Assembly: GCA_947454105.1 (NCBI GenBank)
Contig: CANGIP010000003.1
Location: 1-64,000 of the forward strand
Origin: Actinomycetota bacterium
GTDB taxonomy: Bacteria; Actinomycetota; Acidimicrobiia; Acidimicrobiales; Ilumatobacteraceae
Direction of reading: 5' to 3'
DNA length: 64,000 bases
Shown: piece by piece, positions 1-10,386 of the stretch
Layout: every line of letters starts with the position of its first letter
How positions within the stretch are numbered: the stretch's first letter is position 1
The notes under the pieces: model-generated
Database searches by the model: none
What the model was told of the DNA's origin: nothing
The model's input: the letters and a program-made list of their open reading frames with translations, nothing else
Program-made: the position numbers and the translations under genes

Positions 1-105
1 ACGCTCTTCTTCAAACAAGTCGTCGACGTACTTGCCGCCCGTCGTCAAGAACTTTGGATCTTCTTTGCGAAGAACTCGTGTGCCAAGAATGCTGCTACCG
101 GTCAC
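1..105 (-). CDS. Partial: CO/xanthine dehydrogenase-like molybdopterin large subunit, N-terminus
   Basis: The first 35 codons of a minus-strand gene that runs off the left edge. The start is a GTG at 103-105; no ATG lies upstream before an in-frame stop near 142. The translation contains 'GTRVLRKEDPKFLTTGGKYV' followed by DDL. This is the N-terminal signature (G..V.R.EDP.FL...G.YVDD) of molybdenum hydroxylase large subunits such as CoxL and XdhB. These bind the molybdopterin cytosine dinucleotide cofactor and oxidise CO, purines or aldehydes. The substrate cannot be told because the active-site loop is outside the window. The gene lies 92 bp downstream of ftsB and is probably the start of a separate unit. 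Family call good, function open. Confidence 0.75.
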   Translation of the reverse strand, partial: MTGSSILGTRVLRKEDPKFLTTGGKYVDDLFEEER

Positions 106-197
106 GTCAAAACCCCCGTGTACATCAACTGAGAACTGCTCTCAGCACCAGCGACCTTACTCTGAGCAGGCTGACCCTGTCACGGTCGAAACCAGGT

Positions 198-842
198 TTA
201 GGGAATGCTGATGGCGGTCGCCAGGGCGACGGGAGCTTCGGTGGCGCTGGGCTCGGCGGCCGGCACTGTGGCAGGTTCGGTGTCGGGGGCGTTCTTGGCG
301 GCTTCTTCGGCGGCCTTCGCGGCGGCTTCGTTGACTTTGACCGAAATGATCTGAGTCACTAGGTCGTAGGGCCAGCCAGTGGGCAGGTCGATCGGTGCGG
401 CTGCGTCTCCGACAATTTGTTGACGGGCTTCACCGGCAACCACATATCCCAATTCTTCTCGCGCGGCATCTTGAATGCCTTCGGGGGTCTTGAGTCGGTC
501 AACTTCGGTCTGCAGTTCGTCGGTGGCCTTTTTGATCGTGTCGAGTTCGGCCTGACGACTATCAATTTCGGTGCGCTGGCCAAACCACGAGGTCAGAGGC
601 AGTACCAAAAATGAGTTGCCGAAAGAAAACACCACCACCAAGAAGCCGACGAGCAAGGCCACCCGTCCGAGAAATTTGGGAACAATGCGCTCAGACCGCG
701 GGGTCGGGCGGGTGAGATCAGAAACGGCCGCCAACTTGGAGCGGGCAGTTTTTGCGGCACCTTTCGAGGCACCTTTCTTACTTGCTTTACGCACCCGACC
801 TGGCGAGCGCGGAATACTAGAAGTCTTGTTACCGCGGGCCAT
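198..842 (-). CDS. Septum formation initiator FtsB/DivIC-like protein
   Basis: A 214-residue bitopic membrane protein of the divisome FtsB/DivIC family, which bridges FtsL and FtsQ at the division site. It has a basic cytoplasmic N-terminus (Lys/Arg/Ser-rich, about residues 1-58) and one membrane span at about 60-83. A short coiled coil follows (about 88-118), then the family motif AREELGYV at about 127-134. The C-terminal tail is long and Ala/Pro/Glu-rich, as often seen in actinobacterial DivIC. Position directly downstream of eno is the conserved actinobacterial arrangement and supports the call. The ATG at 842 is preceded immediately by GAGGG, so initiation may be inefficient or the start may differ. 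Confidence 0.88.
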   Translation of the reverse strand: MARGNKTSSIPRSPGRVRKASKKGASKGAAKTARSKLAAVSDLTRPTPRSERIVPKFLGRVALLVGFLVVVFSFGNSFLVLPLTSWFGQRTEIDSRQAELDTIKKATDELQTEVDRLKTPEGIQDAAREELGYVVAGEARQQIVGDAAAPIDLPTGWPYDLVTQIISVKVNEAAAKAAEEAAKNAPDTEPATVPAAEPSATEAPVALATAISIP

Positions 843-923
843 CCCTCTATTCTGCCCGTTTTGACCGTCCGAGTGGGGTCATCCCTGCAAGGGTCTACTT
901 CTCGCAAGTTGTACTGAATGGAA

Positions 924-2213
<1,290 letters not shown>

Positions 2214-2238
2214 CTAGTGAAGCCAAAGCCCAAACTCA

Positions 2239-3588
2239 TCAGGCGTCAGTGTGTCGTTCAGCATTTTGTCGCTGAATATTGCTGACTTTTCGTAAGGCGA
2301 CCTCGGGATCAACCCCACGACGGCGACATTCAGCCACAACTTCTAACAAGTGCATTCCAAGGTCGGCCACATCGCTCAGCGCTTGTGGGTCGTGACTTGG
2401 TATCTCGATCGGGATGCCGGCCTTGGTGGCTCGTTTCAAAATTGCCGAGGCGTAGGCCAATGACCCTGTCGCTTGGGGGATGCCATCAAATGGACCAGCC
2501 ACGATTCCCTTGGCCGCCTTTTCGGCCTTCTTGATGTCATCCCACGACTTCACGAGGGCGTCATTGTCGATGTTTGAGCCAGCAGTTGGGCTGAATACGT
2601 GAGGGTGGCGCCGAACTAACTTTTCATGAATTCCGCGAGCGACATCGCCCATTGTGAAGCGACCCTCTTGTTCAGCAATTGCTGCATGAAATTCAATTTG
2701 ATACAGCAGGTCGCCTAGTTCTTCAAGCAGATGGTCATCGGTTTGCGCATCATCAATGTCAAGCGCCGCGATTGCATCGACTACTTCGTACGTCTCTTCT
2801 AATAAATAGGTTGTCAGCGTTTGGTGAGTCTGCTCGCGGTCCCATGGACACTCGCGACGAAGCGTTCGGGCAAGTTCGTGAAATGCAACAAGGTCTTGGC
2901 CAACAGGCACGCGTAGTTCTGGAATATAAATCGATGTGAGGTGATCAGCTTCAATCGAATGATCGAGTTCGCTCCACGGCACAGTTATCACCACTTCGTC
3001 GGGCAACCCGAGATGATGCAAGATGACGACCGGTAAGTCGTCGTTACTCATGTTGTCGGCATCTTCGGCTGCCAATTTGATATCTGACAAAACCCAATTG
3101 GCATGGCAGTGAGCAACGAGCAGTGGTCCGGTTAAACCAGCGGCTGCGGTTGCGAATTGATGTCCGTCAATGAGACGTACACTGTTTTCAACTGGATCAA
3201 TTCCGAGTCGAGCCCAGGCAATTTCTAAAAATCCCATCGCAGGATTAACGACACATTCCACCCGATCATCTGTCATCAAAAGGCGCACTGTGCGCTCAAG
3301 TACTAAAGGTGATCCAGGAACCGCATACAAAATTTCGCCAAACTCGATTGCCGCAGTGATGAGATCATTGGCAATGCCGAGATACACAGCATCAAAAGTT
3401 CCCGAAGTTTCATAGCGCTCATCAAAAGTGATTGCATCAAGAACTAAGTGTGCGCTGGGATGTTGAGCAGTGCGCAGGTAGCGGTGTTTGTGCGCAGCAA
3501 TTCGTTGTCGAGTGTGATCGGTGATGTATTCATCGGCTGACGGACCAAGTCCGATGATTTCAATACGGGGTAAATTGGTTTGTGGCAT
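2239..3588 (-). CDS. mazG: Nucleoside triphosphate pyrophosphohydrolase MazG with N-terminal tetrapyrrole-methylase-like domain
   Basis: A 449-residue two-domain protein. Residues 1 to about 225 look like a SAM-dependent tetrapyrrole (corrin/porphyrin) methylase fold ('IEIIGLGPSADEYITD', 'YAVPGSPLVLERTV'). Residues about 235-360 form a MazG domain ('ECPWDREQTHQTL', the metal-binding ExxE in EETYE, then EELGD). MazG hydrolyses (d)NTPs to NMP and pyrophosphate and clears damaged nucleotides. The architecture matches Bacillus YabN; whether the methylase half is active is unknown. Its ATG overlaps the stop of the upstream PpiC lipoprotein by one base (TGATG), implying translational coupling. Confidence 0.93.
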   Translation of the reverse strand: MPQTNLPRIEIIGLGPSADEYITDHTRQRIAAHKHRYLRTAQHPSAHLVLDAITFDERYETSGTFDAVYLGIANDLITAAIEFGEILYAVPGSPLVLERTVRLLMTDDRVECVVNPAMGFLEIAWARLGIDPVENSVRLIDGHQFATAAAGLTGPLLVAHCHANWVLSDIKLAAEDADNMSNDDLPVVILHHLGLPDEVVITVPWSELDHSIEADHLTSIYIPELRVPVGQDLVAFHELARTLRRECPWDREQTHQTLTTYLLEETYEVVDAIAALDIDDAQTDDHLLEELGDLLYQIEFHAAIAEQEGRFTMGDVARGIHEKLVRRHPHVFSPTAGSNIDNDALVKSWDDIKKAEKAAKGIVAGPFDGIPQATGSLAYASAILKRATKAGIPIEIPSHDPQALSDVADLGMHLLEVVAECRRRGVDPEVALRKVSNIQRQNAERHTDA

Positions 3589-4514
3589 CAGCCGACAGGA
3601 ACAATGCCGTTAGTCGCTGCATCCCAACGACCGTATTCGGGACTGACCCAAATTTTCGCAGTTTTGAGAACTGCTTGGCCTGCTTTGATTGCTCCGTTGC
3701 TGCCAATCAAGCCAGCAACATCATCGGCAACTTCGTCAAAAGGACGAACCTGAAGTACAACCCAACCAACCGACGGAATTTCAAATGAAGGGGTCACGTC
3801 GCCGACTTTGGCATCGGCGAGGGCAGTTAAGAATTCGGGAGTGACTTGACTTTCGAAAGTGGCTTGTTCGAGACAGCCGCTTCCAGAAGTTGTGTCTTGT
3901 AATGCTCCACCGTTCGTTGCCGAAGAGTCAACTGAAACCTCTTGAGCAACTGCAGCGAATTCTTCACCGGCAGCCAGTCGAGTAGAGACCGCGTCAATTT
4001 CTTCTTGCGTCTTCACCAAAATTGCGCGGAGGCATACGGCCCCAGATTGTGTGCCTTTTTCTTCGTACAGAGCTTTGAGTTCGTCGCCACTCATGCCAAA
4101 TTGCTTGTTAGCAACTGCTTGAGATGCACTAGCGAGAACATAAAAATCTTGCACGACTTTGGGTGCATCACTAAAACCAGTTTGGGTTTGTAGTGACTTG
4201 AGTGCCGAACTGAGATCGTCAGCAGTGATTTCTACACCAGCGTCTTCAAGTGCGGTCACAACAGCTTCGGTTGAGATCCAGTTCTGCACAATGGCTTGAG
4301 CAGCGGCGATGTCGACATTTCCACTTGCTAAGAATGCAGTAGGAACGGCCTTGGCGTAGCCGACTAAGAGATCGTCAAATTCGCTATTTGATAGTGAGTC
4401 GCCGTTGAACCGAGCTGCATCTTTAGTGACCGAAGAACACGATGTTGCAGTCGTCATGACGGTGAGGGCGAGAACTGAAAGCGAAATAAGTCGGCGAGAA
4501 GTAAGCACGATCAT
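3588..4514 (-). CDS. Peptidyl-prolyl isomerase-like lipoprotein (PpiC/SurA/PrsA type)
   Basis: A 308-residue exported foldase candidate. The N-terminus has a basic start, a hydrophobic core and a lipobox-like 'TTATSCSS', so it is probably lipid-anchored. A SurA_N-like helical region is followed by a parvulin (PpiC) domain at about residues 170-275 ('AILVKTQEEIDAVSTRLAAG' through 'SVGWVVLQVRPFDEV'). Two cysteines in the PpiC part ('GAVCLRA' and 'GSGCLEQ') could form a disulfide. ATG 4514 starts five bases after the mfd stop; a TTG one codon earlier is less likely. It is coupled to mazG downstream. The family is clear; the client proteins are unknown. Confidence 0.82.
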   Translation of the reverse strand: MIVLTSRRLISLSVLALTVMTTATSCSSVTKDAARFNGDSLSNSEFDDLLVGYAKAVPTAFLASGNVDIAAAQAIVQNWISTEAVVTALEDAGVEITADDLSSALKSLQTQTGFSDAPKVVQDFYVLASASQAVANKQFGMSGDELKALYEEKGTQSGAVCLRAILVKTQEEIDAVSTRLAAGEEFAAVAQEVSVDSSATNGGALQDTTSGSGCLEQATFESQVTPEFLTALADAKVGDVTPSFEIPSVGWVVLQVRPFDEVADDVAGLIGSNGAIKAGQAVLKTAKIWVSPEYGRWDAATNGIVPVG

Positions 4515-4519
4515 CAAAA

Positions 4520-7500
4520 CTACCCTGCCGACTGGGCAGGAAAGAGTTCGCTCAAGAAATTCACCAAGAATGAGGCTGGCTCTTGTCCTCGGGGGATCGG
4601 TATGACGAGTTGACGTACGGCTTCTTTGTGGATTGCCTCGCGTGAAAGTCGGCGTAGGCGAGCTGTTTCACTGACTTTCAAATCGATCGGGCCAAGTCGA
4701 GCCTGGTGCGTTGCGATATTGAGTTCGCTGAGACCCAGGCGATGGCACTGGGCGCGCAGTAACCCAACTGATAAGAGGGTCTCGGCTGCCTTGGGCACCG
4801 GACCATAGCGATCGATCCATTCGTTGCGGATATCTTCGACCTCGTCGGGGGTCGTAACCAACGCCAAACGACGGTAAGCCTCAAGACGAAGTTCTTCTTT
4901 GGTGACGTAGTCCTTGGGCAAGAAGGCGTCGGTCGGAACATCGATACGGATTTCGGAGGGCTGACTAATTGGCTCACCCTTCATTTCACCGACGGCTTCG
5001 GTGACCATCTGGCAGTAGAGGTCGTAGCCAACTGCAGCGATATGTCCACTTTGCGATTCGCCGAGCAAGTTTCCGGCACCTCGAATTTCGAGGTCGCGCA
5101 TCGCGATCTTGAAGCCACTACCAAGTTCGGTTGATTCACCGATTGTTCGGAGTCGTTCGTACGCCTCTTCGGTGAGAACTTTGTCTTTCGGGTGGAACAA
5201 GTAGGCGTATGCACGTTGGCCGCTACGACCAACCCGACCGCGCAACTGATGCATCTGCCCAAGCCCTAAAAGGTCAGCGCGTTCAACGACCAAGGTGTTG
5301 ACCGTTGGCATGTCAATTCCGCTTTCGATGATCGTCGTACAAACGAGCACATCAAAATTGCCTTCCCAGAAATCGACGACGACTTGTTCGAGGGTGCCTT
5401 CGTCCATTTGGCCGTGAGCAATCGCAATGCGCGCCTCTGGGACGAGCTCTCGTAATCGCTCGGCACACTCTTCGATTGACTGCACGCGGTTATGGACCCA
5501 GAAAACCTGGCCTTCGCGGAGTAGTTCTCGGCGAATTGATTCAACCGCAACTCGTTCGTCGTATTCGCCAACGAATGTGAGAATTGGCTGGCGATCAGCT
5601 GGGGGAGTTTGCAACAAACTCAGATCACGAATGCCAACCAAACTCATTTCTAACGTTCGGGGAATTGGGGTGGCGGTCAAAGTGAGAACATCAACGTCGG
5701 CTTTGAGGTGCTTCATGGTTTCTTTATGTTGCACGCCAAAACGTTGTTCTTCGTCAACGATGAGCAATCCGAGATTCTTGAACTTCACATTGTTTGACAA
5801 GAGTCGGTGAGTACCAATCACGCAATCGATTTCGCCCGATTCGAGGCCCTTAATGACTTTCGTTGCTTCGGCGTTGGTGAGGAAACGCGACAAGACTTCA
5901 ACGCGAATGGGGTAACCCGCAAAACGATCAGAGAAAGTGTTGCCATGTTGAGAAGCGAGCAAAGTCGTTGGCACTAATACTGCGACTTGCATTCCATCTT
6001 GAATGGCCTTGAAAGCAGCACGAACTGCAATCTCGGTTTTGCCGAAGCCGACATCACCGCACACCAAGCGATCCATCGGGAATGCCCGCTCCATGTCGGC
6101 TTTGGTGTCTTCAATAGCTTTCTTCTGATCAGGAGTTTCGACGTACGGAAACGAATCTTCCATTTCAAACTGCCACGGGGTATCGATACTGAAAGCGTGA
6201 CCCTGTGCGCTCACTCGCTTTTGATAAAGCACAACAAGTTCTTGCGCGATTTCTCGAACTGCACTGCGCACTTTTGATTTCGATTTCGCAAAATCGCTTC
6301 CACCTAAACGATGCAGAACCGGAGTTTCGCCGCCGACATAGTGACGAACTGTGTCGATTTGATCAGATGGCACATACAACTTGTCGCCACCCTTATAGGC
6401 AAGCAGTAGGTAATCACGTTCAATGCCGCCGACCGTACGTTTAACCATGCCTTCGTACTTGGCAACTCCGTGAATGTAATGAACGACGTAGTTACCAGTC
6501 TTGAGATCTTCAAAGACTGTTCCACCTTCACGCTTTTTAGGTCGGGGTTGGCGATGTGAACGACGTCGTCCAGTGATGTCTGCTTCGGTGATGACGGCAA
6601 CTTTTGCTGAAGGAATGCTGAAGCCACGATGCAATGACGTGACGACAATCGCTCCACCTTTACCAGTGAGGTTGGGAGCTTTGCCGTCAACGAGTTCGTG
6701 ATAAATATCAAGTTGCAATCCAGCATTACTGAAGATCTCACTGAGTCGTTGAGCCGAACCTTCTCCATCGGCGGCGACCACGATGCGATAACCCTGCGTC
6801 AACAAGGTGCGCATACGTTCGGCAATACCATCCCCACTGCCGCCCATGGCACCCCAACCGCTTGCTTCCATGAGTGGCATGTCGGGGCCATCAGCAACTG
6901 GAATGAGATTCCACGAACCTCGGGTTTCGCTGAGCAGTCGATCGGGTGGCGAATAGAGACGCGGGAAATCTCGTTCAGCATCACGCGCCCAAGACGATGC
7001 AAGCGCCTTGGCGAGATCGGCTTCTTCTGCAAGTAGGTCAGCGGCACGATCGCGCATTCGACGGGGTTCGATCAACAACATTTTTGAACCGCGGGGCAAG
7101 ATATCGCTCAACAATGTGGGCGATTCGGTGAGCCACGGAAGCCAACTCTCCATGCCGTCGAACAGCGAACCTTCGCTGAGGCGTTCCCAATGTTCGCGAC
7201 CCCAAGGTTCGGCACTCATCATTGATTCGGCTCGTTCGCGGACTGCTTCGCTCAGAATCAATTCACGGGCTGGAAAAATTGCGACTTCATCAAGATCGTT
7301 ATCGCTGCGTTGATCATGGACCGAGAAATTGGTCAGTCGATCAACTTCATCTCCCCATAAGTCGATACGAATTGGTGCATCCGAGGTTGAAGGAAAGACG
7401 TCAATGATTGCGCCGCGTCGCGCGACTTCACCACGGTGTTCGACAAGTTCTTCGCGTCGATAGCCACCGTTAACCAAGGTGCGCATCAAGTCGTCGGGAT

Positions 7501-7957
7501 CAATCGACATTCCCTTGCGAATGACGACTGGCTGATTAGTTGCAGTATCTGGACCGAGTTGTTGCAGTAATGCGCGCATGCTGGCCACGATGATTTGTGG
7601 CGTGCGTTCTTCAGATTGCAATCGCCAGAGCACTTCAAGTCGTCGACCCATGGTTTCGACGCTGGGACTCACTCGTTCAAACGGCAGGGTTTCCCATGCG
7701 GGAAACAACATGACATCACCGGCTGGCATAAATGCCTTGATGTCGTCGGCAAGTTGTGCGGCCATCGTGCTCGTTGGGCATGCGACGACGACGGGGCGTC
7801 GACCAGAAAGTTGAGCAAGTGCGGCAATTGCAATACTGCGCGCTGCTTCGGGAACGGCAACGGTGCCATCGGGAGATCCGATGAGCGACATCAATGCCTT
7901 GTCGTCTCGTAAGAGTGCAGAGAGAGATTGAAGTGCGCCTGTTTGTGAAGTGATCAT
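4520..7957 (-). CDS. mfd: Transcription-repair coupling factor Mfd
   Basis: A large DNA translocase (1145 residues) that removes RNA polymerase stalled at lesions and recruits UvrA for nucleotide excision repair. Domains in order: UvrB-like N-terminal module (about 1-350), CarD-like RNA polymerase-interacting domain ('NYVVHYIHGVAKYEGM', about 490-560), RecG-like helicase core with Walker A 'GDVGFGKTE' and Walker B 'DEEQRFG', motif VI region 'QLRGRVGRSGQRAYAYLF', and the TRCF C-terminal domain ('DVPTDAFLPKDYV'). ATG 7957 is preferred over TTG 7963. It lies about 10 bp after pth in the same direction. Confidence 0.97.
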   Translation of the reverse strand: MITSQTGALQSLSALLRDDKALMSLIGSPDGTVAVPEAARSIAIAALAQLSGRRPVVVACPTSTMAAQLADDIKAFMPAGDVMLFPAWETLPFERVSPSVETMGRRLEVLWRLQSEERTPQIIVASMRALLQQLGPDTATNQPVVIRKGMSIDPDDLMRTLVNGGYRREELVEHRGEVARRGAIIDVFPSTSDAPIRIDLWGDEVDRLTNFSVHDQRSDNDLDEVAIFPARELILSEAVRERAESMMSAEPWGREHWERLSEGSLFDGMESWLPWLTESPTLLSDILPRGSKMLLIEPRRMRDRAADLLAEEADLAKALASSWARDAERDFPRLYSPPDRLLSETRGSWNLIPVADGPDMPLMEASGWGAMGGSGDGIAERMRTLLTQGYRIVVAADGEGSAQRLSEIFSNAGLQLDIYHELVDGKAPNLTGKGGAIVVTSLHRGFSIPSAKVAVITEADITGRRRSHRQPRPKKREGGTVFEDLKTGNYVVHYIHGVAKYEGMVKRTVGGIERDYLLLAYKGGDKLYVPSDQIDTVRHYVGGETPVLHRLGGSDFAKSKSKVRSAVREIAQELVVLYQKRVSAQGHAFSIDTPWQFEMEDSFPYVETPDQKKAIEDTKADMERAFPMDRLVCGDVGFGKTEIAVRAAFKAIQDGMQVAVLVPTTLLASQHGNTFSDRFAGYPIRVEVLSRFLTNAEATKVIKGLESGEIDCVIGTHRLLSNNVKFKNLGLLIVDEEQRFGVQHKETMKHLKADVDVLTLTATPIPRTLEMSLVGIRDLSLLQTPPADRQPILTFVGEYDERVAVESIRRELLREGQVFWVHNRVQSIEECAERLRELVPEARIAIAHGQMDEGTLEQVVVDFWEGNFDVLVCTTIIESGIDMPTVNTLVVERADLLGLGQMHQLRGRVGRSGQRAYAYLFHPKDKVLTEEAYERLRTIGESTELGSGFKIAMRDLEIRGAGNLLGESQSGHIAAVGYDLYCQMVTEAVGEMKGEPISQPSEIRIDVPTDAFLPKDYVTKEELRLEAYRRLALVTTPDEVEDIRNEWIDRYGPVPKAAETLLSVGLLRAQCHRLGLSELNIATHQARLGPIDLKVSETARLRRLSREAIHKEAVRQLVIPIPRGQEPASFLVNFLSELFPAQSAG

Positions 7958-7967
7958 GCGCAACGAC

Positions 7968-8600
7968 TCACAATGAGTTGTACATATTCATTGCTGCATC
8001 AACACCATCGATGATGATTTTTACAACGGCGTCTGCGGCAACATTGACAGCGACGTCAAGAGTTTGTCGTTCAGCAGCAGGAACCTTGGACAAAACATGG
8101 TTCGCGCCCTGTTCTTTGTTGCTTGGTTTGCCGACACCTAGTCGAACACGAATGAATTCTTGGGTGCTGACATGTGAGGTGATACTACGTAATCCGTTGT
8201 GACCACCAAGTCCGCCGCCCTTTTTAATTCGAACGGTGCCAGGCTCAAGATCGAGTTCATCTTGGATAACGATGAGGGCATCAACCGATTTGAATCCGTA
8301 ACGACGCATTAACTTGCTGACGGCTTGGCCCGATTCGTTCATGAACGTTGTGGGAAACGCAAGAACTGCTCGTTTGCCACCAGCGAGACGAACTTCGGCA
8401 ACTAGTGCCGAGTCGCGGCCGGCTCGTAGAGACTCGTTATGTCGTCGTGCGAGTTCAACAACAACTTCTTCACCAACGTTGTGACGCGAGCGGGCGTACT
8501 GTTTTCCAGGGTTTCCGAGACCAATCACGAGTGCATCGAAAGTTGACACGTTTGAACCCGAGTGTTTGGCTTCTTTTCCAGAGCGGCCAAAGAGGCCCAC
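7968..8600 (-). CDS. pth: Peptidyl-tRNA hydrolase
   Basis: Releases tRNA from peptidyl-tRNA that drops off ribosomes; cytosolic and normally essential. The Pth fold is clear: 'ALVIGLGNPGKQYARSRHNV' with the catalytic His and substrate-binding Asn, 'FMNESG', 'IQDELDLEPG' with the catalytic Asp, 'GGGLGGHNGLRSI' and 'RVRLGVGKP'. With the GTG at 8600 the protein has 210 residues, about 17 more than most Pth proteins. A second GTG at 8546 ('VSTFDALVIGLG') gives the usual length, so the start is uncertain. The GTG lies eight bases after the rplY stop; rplY-pth is a conserved pair. Confidence 0.96.
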   Translation of the reverse strand: MGLFGRSGKEAKHSGSNVSTFDALVIGLGNPGKQYARSRHNVGEEVVVELARRHNESLRAGRDSALVAEVRLAGGKRAVLAFPTTFMNESGQAVSKLMRRYGFKSVDALIVIQDELDLEPGTVRIKKGGGLGGHNGLRSITSHVSTQEFIRVRLGVGKPSNKEQGANHVLSKVPAAERQTLDVAVNVAADAVVKIIIDGVDAAMNMYNSL

Positions 8601-8608
8601 GGACTATC

Positions 8609-9232
8609 TCAGGACTTGGCTTTGTCGTCACCAGCAGCCGGGGCAGCGCCTTCGGCAGCGGCGGGAGCGGCTTCAGCCTTTGAACCGGCAATTGCGGTCA
8701 CGATTGCCAATTCAGGATCACCAAGTGCACGAGTGCCAGCAGGCAACTTAATTTCGCCCAAGCGAATGACATCGCCGGGCTGCATGTTGGTGATGTCGAT
8801 GGTGATTTCGCTTGGCATGTTTGCCGGCGTGGTCACAATGTCGATGGTGTCTGATGAAGCGTCAACGAGACCGCCATCGGCCAAGACGGCCTTTGCTTCA
8901 CCAGCCAGAACAACGGGCACCGAGATCGTGAGTTCTTCGCTCATGTTGATGCGCAAGAAGTCGACGTGAGCAACGGTGCGGCGAACTGGGTGACGCTGCA
9001 TTTCTTTCACGACTGCGGGGTAGACGTTGCCGTCAACGCTGATTTCGAGAATGGTGTTTGAACCAGCAGCGCCTGACAAGGCGTTGCGGAGGTCGCGGCG
9101 TTCGATGATGACCGAGATCGGGGCCATGCCCTGACCGTAAATGACGGCAGGAATCTTCTCTTCGCGACGGAGGCGACGTGAAGAGGCGCTTCCTGTGTTA
9201 CGACCAGATGTTGCTACGAGGGTGGTAGACAT
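8609..9232 (-). CDS. rplY: 50S ribosomal protein L25/general stress protein Ctc (bL25)
   Basis: A 5S rRNA-binding ribosomal protein of the long CTC type (207 residues): an N-terminal L25 beta-barrel ('GRNTGSASSRRLRREEKIPA') plus the TL5/CTC C-terminal domain ('IDIVTTPANMPSEITIDI'). It ends in an Ala/Glu-rich tail. I place the start at ATG 9232 (MSTTLVATSGR) because AAAGG sits about 8 nt upstream, although the frame stays open to 9274. It lies between prs and pth in the usual actinobacterial order. Confidence 0.95.
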   Translation of the reverse strand: MSTTLVATSGRNTGSASSRRLRREEKIPAVIYGQGMAPISVIIERRDLRNALSGAAGSNTILEISVDGNVYPAVVKEMQRHPVRRTVAHVDFLRINMSEELTISVPVVLAGEAKAVLADGGLVDASSDTIDIVTTPANMPSEITIDITNMQPGDVIRLGEIKLPAGTRALGDPELAIVTAIAGSKAEAAPAAAEGAAPAAGDDKAKS

Positions 9233-9358
9233 GACAAGACCTTTCATGCCGGACCCCATGGTCCGGATGTTCACAAACAGTTGCCAATACTAGAGGCTTG
9301 GCAGGCGGGTTCCCACCCTGATCAGGACGAGGAGTGGACGGGACTTGGGCCAAAAACC

Positions 9359-10360
9359 TCAGGCTTGGTTCTCTCCGCCGAAGATTTCGCTGACGCTGGT
9401 GTCGTCAAAGACAGCGGCGAGGGCGTCGGCGATGATCTTGCCGACCGATAGGACCTTGATTTTGTCGATGTGAGCCTCGGGGGCCAAGGGCAAAGTATTG
9501 GTGAGAACAACTCGATCGATCCGTGAATTCGTCAGGCGCTCGACGGCTGGTCCCGATAGAACGCCGTGGGTCGCCATGGCCCAGACCTCGGTTGCACCCT
9601 TGTCAAGCAGCAGATGAGCAGCCGAAACGATGGTTCCACCAGTATCGATCATGTCGTCGGTCAAAATGCACAGGCGTCCTTCGACCTCACCAATGACGTC
9701 AAGGGCCTGAGCCACGTTGGTGCTGCCCTTGGGGCGGCGCTTGTAGACGAAGGCCAAGTCGGCACCTAGATCGGCTCCGAGGTGCTGCTGCATGCGCTCA
9801 GCAACTTTGATTCGGCCAGCATCTGGCGAGACGATGACCGGGTTCTTGGCATTTTCACGAATGTATTGCTCGATGACGGGCATGGCAGTCAAGTGGTCGA
9901 CTGGGCCATCAAAGAAACCTTGAATCTGTCCGCTGTGGAGGTCGATCGACACCATGCGCTTGGCTCCGGCCGCCTTAAAGAGGTCGGCGATCAGGCGAGC
10001 CGTGATTGGTTCACGTCCTTCTGCCTTGCGGTCTTGGCGGGCATAACCATAAAACGGACAAACCGCAGTGATGCGCTTGGCCGACGCACGCTGGGCGGCA
10101 TCGATCATGATGAGTTGCTCCATGATCGAGTCATTGATGGAACGACCGTCGCAGCCGAAATGGCTTTGCATGATGAAAACGTCTGATCCACGGACGCTTT
10201 CGCTAAAACGAGGGCGTACTTCACCGTTGGCAAATTCAACCAAGTTGTGCTCGCCGAGCTCAATACCTAGATAGCCCGCTACTTCTTTGGCGAGAGCCGG
10301 ATGCGTGCGACCCGAATAGAGGGACATGCGCTTGGTTGTGACTTTGTCAATCTGGCTCAA
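9359..10360 (-). CDS. prs: Ribose-phosphate pyrophosphokinase (PRPP synthetase)
   Basis: Makes phosphoribosyl pyrophosphate from ribose-5-phosphate and ATP for nucleotide, His and Trp synthesis. It has 333 residues. Signatures: 'MSLYSGRTHPALAKEVAGYL', 'YGYARQDRK' (ATP site), 'DLHSGQIQGFF', and the PRPP-binding loop 'ILTDDMIDTGGTIV'. The chosen start is TTG 10360 because a strong GGAGG lies 6 nt upstream; an in-frame ATG at 10327 (MSLYSG) has no such site and would trim 11 residues. It is 26 bp downstream of glmU and probably cotranscribed with it. Confidence 0.97.
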   Translation of the reverse strand: MSQIDKVTTKRMSLYSGRTHPALAKEVAGYLGIELGEHNLVEFANGEVRPRFSESVRGSDVFIMQSHFGCDGRSINDSIMEQLIMIDAAQRASAKRITAVCPFYGYARQDRKAEGREPITARLIADLFKAAGAKRMVSIDLHSGQIQGFFDGPVDHLTAMPVIEQYIRENAKNPVIVSPDAGRIKVAERMQQHLGADLGADLAFVYKRRPKGSTNVAQALDVIGEVEGRLCILTDDMIDTGGTIVSAAHLLLDKGATEVWAMATHGVLSGPAVERLTNSRIDRVVLTNTLPLAPEAHIDKIKVLSVGKIIADALAAVFDDTSVSEIFGGENQA

Positions 10361-10365
10361 CGGAG

Positions 10366-10374
10366 TCCTCCATT
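10366..10374 (-). promoter_or_regulatory. Ribosome binding site fixing a TTG start for prs
   Basis: On the minus strand ATGGAGGAC contains a near-perfect Shine-Dalgarno core (GGAGG) six bases before the TTG at 10358-10360. The in-frame ATG eleven codons further in lacks a comparable site. This supports initiation at an unusual TTG codon. Confidence 0.7.
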
Positions 10375-10386
10375 AATGACGGGTAT

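Noticed and set aside
54-362. Plus-strand open frame of 102 codons at the left edge
   Set aside because: Gly-rich translation is antisense to ftsB and to the CoxL-like start; no ribosome site or family match.
10361-10386. Possible frameshifted remnant of the GlmU acetyltransferase
   Set aside because: Only 26 bp separate glmU and prs, and they hold the prs ribosome site; no room for a domain.
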